Shown here piece by piece: positions 27,901 to 35,751 of a stretch of 64,000 nt of DNA. The DNA comes from Christiangramia crocea. GTDB lineage: Bacteria; Bacteroidota; Bacteroidia; Flavobacteriales; Flavobacteriaceae. Both the position numbers and the translations under genes were made by a program. Numbering within the stretch: the stretch's first letter is position 1; each line of letters begins with the position of its first letter. Under the pieces are notes generated by a model that did not search any database, was not told where the DNA came from, and saw nothing but the letters and a program-made list of their open reading frames with translations. The DNA lies in the NCBI RefSeq assembly GCF_022410465.1, contig NZ_JAJSON010000025.1:434001-498000 (forward strand), written 5' to 3'.

Positions 27901-28209
27901 CTTAAATCTATTGATGAAGTAATCGCCTTATACCTTGGCAAAGAAGACAAGAGACAGGGGATTGTTAGAAACAATGAGATGACGGTCATGGAAAGAATAA
28001 GCAATGCTAACTGGTATGTAAGCAGTAGACAAAACGGTCTTACAGAAACCGAGCATACTCTTATTCAGCATGCCAGAGAAGAACTAAAAGCAGCTCTGGA
28101 GAAAACCAATGAATTCTTTAATGAAGAATGGTCTGAATACAGATCGGAAATGGAAAACATTGAATTACCGGTTTTTAAGGAAGTAAAGACCTTTGATCTG
28201 GGCAATTAA
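24919..28209 (+). CDS. Large secreted BNR/VPS10-like beta-propeller protein
   Basis: A 1096-residue exported protein with a signal peptide (LFLSLSLLLFTFLVVGQ). The first ~720 residues hold many Asp-box motifs (SLDGGRTW, TTDGGKTW, THDGGETW, TRDGGKTW, STDKGLTW, TTDGGENW), giving sortilin/VPS10- or Ycf48-like propellers. Residues ~790-840 are a highly charged low-complexity linker (many Lys, Glu, Asp). After it come a beta-rich domain (YDGDRLIRSLKQ...DTAGVHTMIW) resembling flagellar-hook FlgD-like Ig repeats, and a helical tail rich in Glu. Such proteins are common in Bacteroidetes and are often called glycosyl hydrolases, but no active-site residues can be named. It is a single-gene unit with its own terminator. 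Confidence 0.85.
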   Translation: MRKLFLSLSLLLFTFLVVGQNVDLSLLKNKTPRNIGPAGMSGRVTSIDVVTSNPDIMYVGTASGGLWKSTSGGVKWEPVFEDQVTASIGSVAIQQSNPSVIWVGTGEGNPRNSLNGGYGIYRSLDGGRTWTNMGLEETRHIHRVVVHPTNPDIVYAAAIGSPWGAHEERGIYKTTDGGKTWKKILYANTLTGAADLVMDPNNPNKLIAAMWQHKRDPWFFNSGGEGSGMYITHDGGETWEERTSDDGLPEGELGRIGLAIAPSDSNIIYALVESENNALYKSEDGGFSWKMINDKDEIGNRPFYYSDIFVDPQNPNRLYSVFTYVNVSEDGGKSFESLMPAYGVDNGVHPDHHAWWIHPEDGSFMMDGNDGGLNITRDGGKTWRFVTNLPVAQFYHIAVDNEFPYNVYGGMQDNGSWRGPAYVWKSQGIRNSYWQEISFGDGFDVVPDKDDSRYGWSMSQQGYVSRYDYVTGNNYTVKPTHSDPEVKLRFNWNSAINIDPFDNNTLYFGSQFVHKSTDKGLTWEVISPDLTTNDPEKQKQEESGGLTIDATGAENYTTILVIEPSPVEKGMMWVGTDDGKVHYTTDGGENWNDVSGNLPGLPEGSWIVQIKASNKNKGEALLVANDYRRYNYAPYAYRTTNYGKSWTRIVEEGETESYALSIVEDPEEKNLMFLGTDDGLYVSFNAGKDWQKYTNGFPTVSVKDLVIHPREQDLIIGTFGRAAWVLDDIRPFRAIARNQSLLQNKVELFEPPTAYHTAYQQPTGSRFGADATYHGENRPGGARISYFIEVPEKVEKDAETDEKNPKKKSNKRGRKDREGESGDLEPTDKDSDTTKTETAEVKWDSIKLNIYDGDRLIRSLKQKAPDTAGVHTMIWRLNEKGVDRPSREIKESKNEPAGIDVKPGTYRLVLHFGDKTSEEMIKVESDPRLNVSNENIEEAYASLKELEKMTQTAADAVTQLVESRNIAEGFQKDLKAQENGEEMFEEELEDSEEILKSIDEVIALYLGKEDKRQGIVRNNEMTVMERISNANWYVSSRQNGLTETEHTLIQHAREELKAALEKTNEFFNEEWSEYRSEMENIELPVFKEVKTFDLGN

Positions 28210-28229
28210 TGAATATATCTGATTAAGTG

Positions 28230-28262
28230 AAAGCCCCCTGTTTTTTAGCTGGGGGCTTTTTT
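28230..28262. terminator. Rho-independent terminator between convergent genes
   Basis: AAAGCCCCC (28230-28238) pairs with GGGGGCTTT (28251-28259), followed by T. The T tract runs into the stop codon of the convergent App1-type gene (28261). Confidence 0.85.
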
Positions 28263-29226
28263 ATATGAGGCCTTCTCTTTCCGAATGCATAATGGCTTTC
28301 TCACTATTTCTGAAGTAACAGGTATGAACATTCATACTTTCAAGATTGGCCATTACCCTTTGTACCTTCTTCTTTTGTTTATGAGTGGTTTGTCTTACAT
28401 ACACTGCCTTTATATTCATCGGAAATGTTTTACATATTCTTTCATATAAAAATGGGTCATGCTGAGAGTCATCTCCAAGTAAAACATATTGCAGGTGCGG
28501 ATAAAATGAAATGATGTCTTTTATCTTGATGAACTTATGATCATGGTTTCCCCTACCCGAAGTAATAAAATCTCTGAGTCCGGTTTTTATCTTCTTCAAT
28601 TTTATAACCGCTTTGGGAAGGTCATGCAAGTTGGAGAATTCTGAGATAAAGTCGTAAAGATTCCATTCACTACTGGAAACATAGAAAAAGGAATTAGAAG
28701 CCTTCTCACTATCCTGTCCCGCTGAACTAAGCCTTTGATAATGTTTTACCACATCATCAAAGACCATTCTTTTATTAATATTCTTGGAGAGCATCACATA
28801 TAACTTCTTAAAGAAACTTCGGCTGTGGGAAATAAGAAATGTGTCATCAATATCAGAAATAACCCCAAGTTTACTAGGAAAAGGCTTTAAAAGTTCTCCT
28901 TTTTCGATCATACCGAAATCGTACATCTTACAGGTAACAACGTACTCATGCCAGCCTGGTTCGAGATCAGCATCATAGGGCACGGTGAATCTAAAATAAC
29001 CATCCTCCATGGTCTTGGTGGTTATATCAAGATTCTTAAACTGTAAACGCACCTTAAAATTACTAAGAGGTTTAATGCGGAATTTATGCAGGATAGCATA
29101 AGCATGCCTGATCCCCCGCTTATCGATACTGTACTTATCAGGAGCCCAGGATTCAAACAAATGACCAAACACTACCAGTTCCTCCTCATTAACATATCCT
29201 CTGTATAACTTTAGATCGAGTTTCAA
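28261..29226 (-). CDS. App1-family phosphatidate phosphatase-like protein (DUF2183)
   Basis: A 321-residue cytoplasmic protein. The central motif GVISDIDDTFLISHS (about residues 125-139) is the DxDxT-type HAD-like catalytic motif of the App1 catalytic domain. Later comes QYVLLGDDSQHDPFLYERICK, typical of the family. Yeast App1 dephosphorylates phosphatidate, and bacterial homologues are assumed to act on lipid phosphates. The start codon appears to be TTG (complement of 29224-29226). The next in-frame ATG is deep inside the conserved region, so TTG is needed to keep the family-like DLKLYRGYVNEEELVVFG start. It is divergent from a DagK-type lipid kinase, a kinase/phosphatase pair for the same lipid pool. 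Confidence 0.85.
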   Translation of the reverse strand: MKLDLKLYRGYVNEEELVVFGHLFESWAPDKYSIDKRGIRHAYAILHKFRIKPLSNFKVRLQFKNLDITTKTMEDGYFRFTVPYDADLEPGWHEYVVTCKMYDFGMIEKGELLKPFPSKLGVISDIDDTFLISHSRSFFKKLYVMLSKNINKRMVFDDVVKHYQRLSSAGQDSEKASNSFFYVSSSEWNLYDFISEFSNLHDLPKAVIKLKKIKTGLRDFITSGRGNHDHKFIKIKDIISFYPHLQYVLLGDDSQHDPFLYERICKTFPMNIKAVYVRQTTHKQKKKVQRVMANLESMNVHTCYFRNSEKAIMHSEREGLI

Positions 29227-29297
29227 AATATTGGCCTTTTTTTAAAATTCCTTCATTCCAAAATACTTAATTTTAGGCACTTCATAAATACTACTGT

Positions 29298-30170
29298 ATG
29301 AATTTTAAGGAAGTTTTATTGGTTGTAAATCCAATTTCAGGTAATACAGACAAAAAAGGAATAATTTCTGAGGTTCAGAAAGAACTGGAAATGCATGATA
29401 TAGGTTTTCACCAGTATACCACAACGGGGGAAAACGACAGGGAAGAAATAAAATCAATCATTGATAAAAAGAATATAGACCGGGTTATTGTAGCCGGTGG
29501 TGATGGTACCATAAACCTTGTTGCCAAAGTCGTTAAAAAATATAACTTCCCCATAGGGATCATACCTGCCGGTTCAGCGAATGGGCTGGCGGTCAACCTT
29601 AAACTGCCAGATGAGTTAAGCGAACAGATAGAAACGGCAATGGGCGATAATCATATAGATCTGGATATACTGTGCCTTAATAATATTATATGCCTTCATA
29701 TGAGCGACCTGGGAATTAATGCCGAGTTGATAAAGAATTATGAGACCTCTTCCATCCGCGGTAAATTTGGATACCTCATCCAGTCCATACCAACGCTCAT
29801 TCAAAGCGAATTTCCTTTTAAGTTTAAGATAGAAACTGAAAATTGCTCAAAAAATGCTTCGGCAGTTCTACTTGGGTTTGCAAATGCCAGTAAATATGGA
29901 ACAGGAGCCAATGTAAATCCTAAAGGGGAACCCAATGACGGGATTTTTGAAATCCTGATATTTAAAAAATTAAGCCTTTCAGATATACTAAAAACCCTTA
30001 GAAATGAAACAGATCCTGATCCCGACTTTGTAGAAATTATTCCGGCAAAAAAGGCGAAAGTTACCTGTGTGAAACCGGTATCTTTTCAGGTTGATGGAGA
30101 GTATATAGGGAAAGAATCTGAAATAGAAATAAAAATACTTCCAGAAAAATTAAGGATTGCCATTCCTTAA
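29298..30170 (+). CDS. Diacylglycerol kinase family lipid kinase (DagK/YegS-like)
   Basis: A 290-residue member of the DAGK catalytic-domain family. It has the N-terminal NPISGNTDKKG motif, the nucleotide-binding VAGGDGTINLV at about residues 66-76, and GIIPAGSANGLAVNL. These enzymes phosphorylate diacylglycerol or related lipids with ATP at the inner membrane face. The GDGT loop is intact. It is divergent from the App1-type phosphatase gene (71 bases between starts) and convergent with the GyrI-like gene, with 6 bases between stops. Confidence 0.93.
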   Translation: MNFKEVLLVVNPISGNTDKKGIISEVQKELEMHDIGFHQYTTTGENDREEIKSIIDKKNIDRVIVAGGDGTINLVAKVVKKYNFPIGIIPAGSANGLAVNLKLPDELSEQIETAMGDNHIDLDILCLNNIICLHMSDLGINAELIKNYETSSIRGKFGYLIQSIPTLIQSEFPFKFKIETENCSKNASAVLLGFANASKYGTGANVNPKGEPNDGIFEILIFKKLSLSDILKTLRNETDPDPDFVEIIPAKKAKVTCVKPVSFQVDGEYIGKESEIEIKILPEKLRIAIP

Positions 30171-30176
30171 CCCAAA

Positions 30177-31100
30177 TCATTCTATAACCGGTAGGTAGAT
30201 TTCAGCTTTCCACTCCCTTGCAGATTTAGTTTCTACTTTGGGGTTATTAAAAAATATCTCCAGCGGGAGTTCATTAGTGACCTTCCCGGCCTTTTCGGTC
30301 TCTTCAACCAGGTCATACCATGCCAGGTGGGAGTCTCGGTAATTTCCATTAAAAATAGCCCTGAAGGAAGAAAAGGATTTAAGCTGTTTAAAATCTACAT
30401 TAGTAGTTGGTCTTATATCCTGGGCAAGATTAACAGGGAAACAGAAGTCAAAATCTATAATATCCTCCTCTCTGTCCCATCTTGTAACTTTTACAAAAGG
30501 ATTTCCGGTTAATTCCAGTTCTCTTTGCAATACATAATTCTCAAGAAAAAAAATCGTTTTTAGCATCTCATTCGCCTTTTCAGTTAATGGGATATTTGTT
30601 GAACTATGGCAAATACAATCTATTTCGGGAGAAGTCGTTATCTTATCCTCTATTTTTATGGCATAAAGACTCTGTTTTTCATTTAATTTTTTTTTGAAAT
30701 CAAGGATCCTTTGCTTTAAGGTGTCTATATAGATACTCTTTTGAAACGGATTAACGATTGCCAGGCGGTTGCTTAGCTTATTTTCAGAAGATCTTACGTT
30801 CAGGATAACCTCCGTTACAGTGTCATTCTCTTTTTCAAACTCCCAGTGCAATTCAAGTGGAGGATGAATTCCATTATCTACCAGCTGGGTCAAACTTCTA
30901 AACGAATCTTTATCGGTAATAGTGATATCCTCTTTTACCGATTGGGGGGAGAAATTCTTCCACCCGCTTATCTCATAAAATACAGTGCCGGGTCCATATT
31001 TGGCCTCCATATGGAACTGATAATCATATTTCTTGAAAAATAAATACCAGCTAAGTCCGGCCAGCAGCAGGAGTAGAAAAATTGATAAGAGTTTTTTCAT
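30177..31100 (-). CDS. Membrane-anchored GyrI-like (effector-binding domain) protein
   Basis: A 307-residue protein with an N-terminal hydrophobic helix (LLSIFLLLLLAGLSWYLFF) that is not followed by a lipobox, so it is a probable signal anchor. Residues ~20-140 may be an SRPBCC/polyketide-cyclase-like half (weak). Residues ~155-307 resemble the GyrI/AraC effector-binding fold, ending with the characteristic REWKAEIYLPVIE. GyrI-like domains bind small hydrophobic molecules. It is the last gene of the minus-strand series from SusC and lies 3 bases after the PAP2/haloperoxidase-like gene. The function is unknown. A ligand sensor or binding protein for the imported compound is possible. Confidence 0.7.
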   Translation of the reverse strand: MKKLLSIFLLLLLAGLSWYLFFKKYDYQFHMEAKYGPGTVFYEISGWKNFSPQSVKEDITITDKDSFRSLTQLVDNGIHPPLELHWEFEKENDTVTEVILNVRSSENKLSNRLAIVNPFQKSIYIDTLKQRILDFKKKLNEKQSLYAIKIEDKITTSPEIDCICHSSTNIPLTEKANEMLKTIFFLENYVLQRELELTGNPFVKVTRWDREEDIIDFDFCFPVNLAQDIRPTTNVDFKQLKSFSSFRAIFNGNYRDSHLAWYDLVEETEKAGKVTNELPLEIFFNNPKVETKSAREWKAEIYLPVIE

Positions 31101-31103
31101 AAA

Positions 31104-32450
31104 TTATTTGGAAGCAATTTCTGATTCTGGCCTGACCATTTTCAAATTATCCACTACAAAGTTACCAAGCGACTGTCCCTGATCCAGACCAACCTCAATT
31201 GCGGCCCTGTAATGGATACCTCCATATAATCTACTGTTTGCCGCCTCCATGGAAGCTTCTTTAAATGAATTGAAATTCCTTACCGGGAGACCATATTCTA
31301 CTTCAGTATCATCTTCAAAACTGAAGTTATCTCCGAATATATCTGTTAATGCAATGGCCGCGGCTCCTGATATAACCGAGTGCCCACTGGTATATTCAGG
31401 AAACGGAGGTGTTTGAAGTACCGAAGTCCAGTTCTCATCAATGTATTTATTGATAAGGGTTTCAGGTCTTACCAGATTACTACGGTATTTTTCATCCCAA
31501 CAGCTAATAAAACCATCTGCAATGGCCACCGAGGTCTTTGCATAAGCATAAACAGACTTATCAAAATCGGCATCTGATTTCTTACAGGCAATTTTTGTGA
31601 TGCCTATCCAGTGTCCCCCTGGAGTGATTTTTTTAGTGGCAAACATAAGATGACCTCTTGTTATTGAAACATAAGGATTGCAATCCCAGAATTTTGCGAT
31701 CGCCATCTTCTCACTATTCTCTTCATCCTTTGAGATTTCTTCCCTGATATTATAAACCTCCATCAGTTCAGTATGGAACCTACTTCCTGGCTCCATGGAA
31801 AATTCAGGAGGAGGAGCGGGTTTAAACTGGTTGGCAGAATCTATCACGAAAGGCCTTATTTTCATCCAGTGCGGTTCGATTCCGTCCATATATGCTGGAG
31901 GAGTAGGCTGCCATCTGCTCTCGTCTTCGGTTCTAATTGTAAATTTCGGCATTGTGCGGGTCTCAGCATAATTATCCTTACTCATCCAGTCCCTGATATG
32001 TGCAGCAACCTTCAGCCCATATGCTTCAGATACTTTAAAACTTCTCTCGTCCTTCTTTTTCCAGATGTTGAACAGACTATCTCTTTTTACGATCAATCTA
32101 TCCTCAGAAAAAACAAGGCCTCGGCCAATATCGTAAAATGCGACCATAGCCGCGATCCCCGGGTTGGTTATTTCTGATTCAGATTCTGGTGCAGGTCCTA
32201 GATCGGTGAGTTGTCCTGCAAGGCTTTTATATTCAGGGTTGAACTGGGCCATAACCTCATAGGCTGCAATATTGGAATAGGCGTATACCCTGCTTGCCAC
32301 TGGTGGAGAAAAAATATCGTGAACCATGGTTTTGCTCAAATTATCATTTGCATCATGAAAATCATCGCCGGTGACCACGATTTTTTCTGGCTTTTTCTCA
32401 CAGGCACTAATGCTTAAAATTGTGATTAATAAGAGAAGTGTCCTTTTCAT
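31104..32450 (-). CDS. Vanadium-dependent haloperoxidase/PAP2-like lipoprotein
   Basis: The protein has 448 residues from the ATG at 32450, where a lipoprotein signal (LLLLITILSISAC) begins. An ATG at 32486 would overlap the upstream gene. Motifs of the acid phosphatase/vanadium haloperoxidase superfamily are present: K321-x6-RP (KYRSNLVRP), TSGH at 354-357 with the catalytic histidine, and SR-x5-H (SRLYGGIHYRAA) with His413. The aspartate usual four residues after the last histidine is alanine here. It could be a haloperoxidase or a phosphatase, and sequence alone does not decide. It begins one base after the stop of the third FG-GAP gene, so it is tightly coupled to that operon. Confidence 0.82.
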   Translation of the reverse strand: MKRTLLLLITILSISACEKKPEKIVVTGDDFHDANDNLSKTMVHDIFSPPVASRVYAYSNIAAYEVMAQFNPEYKSLAGQLTDLGPAPESESEITNPGIAAMVAFYDIGRGLVFSEDRLIVKRDSLFNIWKKKDERSFKVSEAYGLKVAAHIRDWMSKDNYAETRTMPKFTIRTEDESRWQPTPPAYMDGIEPHWMKIRPFVIDSANQFKPAPPPEFSMEPGSRFHTELMEVYNIREEISKDEENSEKMAIAKFWDCNPYVSITRGHLMFATKKITPGGHWIGITKIACKKSDADFDKSVYAYAKTSVAIADGFISCWDEKYRSNLVRPETLINKYIDENWTSVLQTPPFPEYTSGHSVISGAAAIALTDIFGDNFSFEDDTEVEYGLPVRNFNSFKEASMEAANSRLYGGIHYRAAIEVGLDQGQSLGNFVVDNLKMVRPESEIASK

Positions 32451-32451
32451 C

Positions 32452-35400
32452 TTAAAAGTTGATTTTATATAATTCAGCTTTTTCATTATTTATGGTTACT
32501 AACAGGTAAGGTTTACCTGCAATTTTAATTAAGGAAAATTCTTTAACAGATTTTTGGGATAAATTTAATCCAATTATACTGGAATTCAGAATTTTATCCC
32601 GGTTAATTAGAATAGATCCACCCATAGCATCAAATTTCCCATGATATGGGGTAACTCCAAAATAATTACCTCCTATGAGTACTTCTTCCTTACCGTCTTT
32701 ATTGAAATCATAATTCAACATTGCACGAATAGGGGCGGTTTGTAAAGAATGTTCAAATTCTCTGAAGGTGAAATTTCCGTCATTATTTTCAAGGTAGCCT
32801 GAAGCAAGGGTATGAACCTTGAACTTTTCAGCACTTTTAAGTTCTTCAGGCTTAAAGATTTCGTTCACTTTCTTTCCGGCAAATTCCCGGTAAGTAGTAA
32901 ATCTTTTCCGTATCATTTGACTTAGCTGTCCTGAAAGTTCATCCATTCCATACAAGAAATAATAATCTCCATTCTTTTCGCTGGCCAGTAGTGTCTCTGT
33001 AAGTCCGTTAGAATCAAAATCCTTATAGTACATCAGTAAAGGATAATCCTTCGAAGCCTTCAATTTGGAATTAAGCCCCCAGTTTCCCAGTAAATAGTCC
33101 GTATCTCCATCATGATCCACATCAAAAGGAAGTATCTTTTGCCAGAGACCATTCATGTTTTCAGGTAATTTGGTCGAAGAAACATCCCTGAATTGTCCAT
33201 TGTTATTTTCCAGAAATTTAGGCGACATCCACTCTCCTACCACTATCAGATCCAGATCTTTATCATTATCAAAATCATCCCAAATGGCATCATTAATCAT
33301 ACCTAGATTATTGAATAGATCAGTCTGGGACACTTTTGTAAACTTACCATTCTCATTTTTCAGCAAATAAGATTTTGGTATGGCTCCATAATCATAATTA
33401 ACAGAATTTGATCCAATAAAAATATCCGGATCTCCATCATTGTCATAGTCAGCCGAGCGGATTACCGAAGAATTTCCATACATCTCCGGAAAAAGTGAGT
33501 CTTTTTTAAAACTTCCGTCTGAAGTTCCCAAATAAAGCCTGTCAAGTAACCACTGATCTTTTCCTACAGATTCTCCTCCTCCGGAAACTAAAACCACATC
33601 TTTTATATCATCATTATTAAAATCATCGACCAGGATATCTGTATCTTCTGCTAATGAATCATTTTGCGCTCCCTTTAGTTGTTCAGATACAAATCCATCT
33701 TTATTTTGATAAAAAACCATAGCTGATTTATAACGGGAAGCCCCAAAAATAACATCCTCCATACCGTTTCCATCGAGGTCTGTAACTTTAACGGCCGGCC
33801 CAAAGTCTGACATCTGATGAGGGATAAGCTTCTGCATATCAAAATCGATAAAAGCATTCTCTTCATGAACATAGTTCAAACCAAAGTCATTTTGCTCCTT
33901 TGAAAACCAGGCTTTGGTATCCTTGTAAAACAGTTCTTCTACATCTATTTTTTTATCTGTTGCTTCTGGCTTTAACTTCAGTACAGAATTTGGTTTTACC
34001 GAAGTAAGAGTTTGTATAGTTTGATCAGGCCAGATAATGCTTAATGAATCGATTTGTGCTTTCTTAGATATACCGAAATAAATGATTGGTTCTGATGAGG
34101 ACTGGTATGCCCTGGTTGTATATAACTGACGTACCTGGCGGCCTTCACTGGTATACAGGATCGCTTTTGAACCTATAGCGAAGCTATTCTTACTTTCTGC
34201 CAATAATTGTATCTTAAGATAATTACCTTCTGGCTGTTCATTAATATAGATACTTGCCGGAACATTTATGTTATTGGTCACAATATCCAGATCGCCATCA
34301 TTATCCAGGTCTCCATAAGCCACTCCTGTTGAGATGATGGAATCATTCTCTATCCAGATTCTGGACATATCCTCAAACAATCCGTCCGGTTTTCCCTTAA
34401 AGACATAATTAGTGACGGCTCCCGACGGCATGAGTTCCAGGACTTCGTTGTCAACAAGAGTTGTTTTATCTAGCTTTTGCTGTATCTGTTCATTGGAAGT
34501 ATATTTCACATAATCCAGGTCATTGGGACGTTTTGGAATTCCATTGCTCACAAAAAGATCCTGTTGCCCGTCCTGATCCAGATCTGCGAAAAGAGCACCC
34601 CAACTCCAGTCGGTTGCTGCAACGCCACTCATTAATGCGGTCTCTGAGAAGAATTTGCCTCCCTGGTTGAGCTGTAACATATTACGGGTATACTGCGGAT
34701 GATATCCCAGACGTTCTATTCTGAACTTATGAAGGTTAACATTATCGTCTCCTGCCGAAGATTTTAGTACCTCTTCATCCTCGGGCAGCATATCCAGGGT
34801 TATCAGGTCAATAAAACCGTCATTATTGATATCTGCCGCGTCATTTCCCATGGAAAACCTGGAAACATGTCCAAAATTGGATTTCAGGCTTTCAGTAAAG
34901 GTACCGTCCTGGTTATTCAAATAATAGTAATCGTCCTCATGGAAGTCGTTCCCCACATAAATATCGGTATAACCATCATTGTTAAAATCGGCCGTGCTTA
35001 AGCCGAGACCATAGCTATTAGCTCCACCATATATCCCAGCTTTTTCGCTTATATCGGTAAATTTACCGTTCTCATTAAGGAAGAGTTTATCACCACTTTC
35101 ATAGACCCTGTTATTCCTGATATCGGCCGGTCCGAAAGATTCGGTGGTATGGACTGCATGGTTAAGAATATATACATCCAGATCGCCATCATTTTCAAGG
35201 TCGAAAAAAGCCGCCTGCGAAGAATAGGTGTCAAGATCCAGACCGTATTCTGCCGAACTTTCGGTAAACGTAAGGTCTCCGTTGTTGATAAAAAGTTCGT
35301 TATGACCAGTGAAGCCATTTACACCCACCACCGCAGATACATAAATATCTAAAAGCCCGTCGCCATTCACATCGGCCATGGTAGTTCCAGTATTCCAGCT

Positions 35401-35751
35401 GCTATTACCTTCTACTCCCGCCTTTTTGCTTATATCTTCAAATTTAAGATCTCCCTTATTCAGATAAAGTTTGTTCTTTACCTGATTACCCGTAAAATAG
35501 ATATCCGGCAAGTCATCATTATTAATATCGCCAATACTAACTCCGCCACCATTATAAAAATAGAGGTAGTCCAGAATATTCTGATCACGGTCCTCGGTTA
35601 ATTTATTGGTAAAGTCTATTCCAGAAACTTTTGCCTGAGGGTTCGAGAAAAATTTCTCTTCCTTTTTTGTACAACCGCCCAGGCTAAGAACCAGAATTTG
35701 AAAAATGAATACTCTATAAATTACTAACTTCAAAAATCCTAGGTTTTTCAT
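32452..35751 (-). CDS. FG-GAP/UnbV (CRTAC1-like) repeat lipoprotein C
   Basis: A 1099-residue envelope lipoprotein (signal IFQILVLSLGGC). The first propeller has repeated DxDxDG-type calcium loops (DINNDDLPD, DVNGDGLLD, DFNNDGYTD). An ASPIC/UnbV domain lies near residues 508-600 (YLKIQLLAESKNSFAIGS ... IIWPDQTIQTL), followed by a second FG-GAP propeller. It overlaps the upstream paralogue by 38 bases. It shares a TGHN...LNHAVH insertion with paralogue A that paralogue B lacks. Such proteins are thought to bind ligands or proteins at the cell surface, and no enzymatic residues are identifiable. Confidence 0.88.
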   Translation of the reverse strand: MKNLGFLKLVIYRVFIFQILVLSLGGCTKKEEKFFSNPQAKVSGIDFTNKLTEDRDQNILDYLYFYNGGGVSIGDINNDDLPDIYFTGNQVKNKLYLNKGDLKFEDISKKAGVEGNSSWNTGTTMADVNGDGLLDIYVSAVVGVNGFTGHNELFINNGDLTFTESSAEYGLDLDTYSSQAAFFDLENDGDLDVYILNHAVHTTESFGPADIRNNRVYESGDKLFLNENGKFTDISEKAGIYGGANSYGLGLSTADFNNDGYTDIYVGNDFHEDDYYYLNNQDGTFTESLKSNFGHVSRFSMGNDAADINNDGFIDLITLDMLPEDEEVLKSSAGDDNVNLHKFRIERLGYHPQYTRNMLQLNQGGKFFSETALMSGVAATDWSWGALFADLDQDGQQDLFVSNGIPKRPNDLDYVKYTSNEQIQQKLDKTTLVDNEVLELMPSGAVTNYVFKGKPDGLFEDMSRIWIENDSIISTGVAYGDLDNDGDLDIVTNNINVPASIYINEQPEGNYLKIQLLAESKNSFAIGSKAILYTSEGRQVRQLYTTRAYQSSSEPIIYFGISKKAQIDSLSIIWPDQTIQTLTSVKPNSVLKLKPEATDKKIDVEELFYKDTKAWFSKEQNDFGLNYVHEENAFIDFDMQKLIPHQMSDFGPAVKVTDLDGNGMEDVIFGASRYKSAMVFYQNKDGFVSEQLKGAQNDSLAEDTDILVDDFNNDDIKDVVLVSGGGESVGKDQWLLDRLYLGTSDGSFKKDSLFPEMYGNSSVIRSADYDNDGDPDIFIGSNSVNYDYGAIPKSYLLKNENGKFTKVSQTDLFNNLGMINDAIWDDFDNDKDLDLIVVGEWMSPKFLENNNGQFRDVSSTKLPENMNGLWQKILPFDVDHDGDTDYLLGNWGLNSKLKASKDYPLLMYYKDFDSNGLTETLLASEKNGDYYFLYGMDELSGQLSQMIRKRFTTYREFAGKKVNEIFKPEELKSAEKFKVHTLASGYLENNDGNFTFREFEHSLQTAPIRAMLNYDFNKDGKEEVLIGGNYFGVTPYHGKFDAMGGSILINRDKILNSSIIGLNLSQKSVKEFSLIKIAGKPYLLVTINNEKAELYKINF

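Noticed and set aside
27468-28004. 178-codon minus-strand frame inside the large BNR gene
   Set aside because: Serine-rich shadow of the Glu/Lys-rich C-terminal region on the other strand. No recognisable domain.
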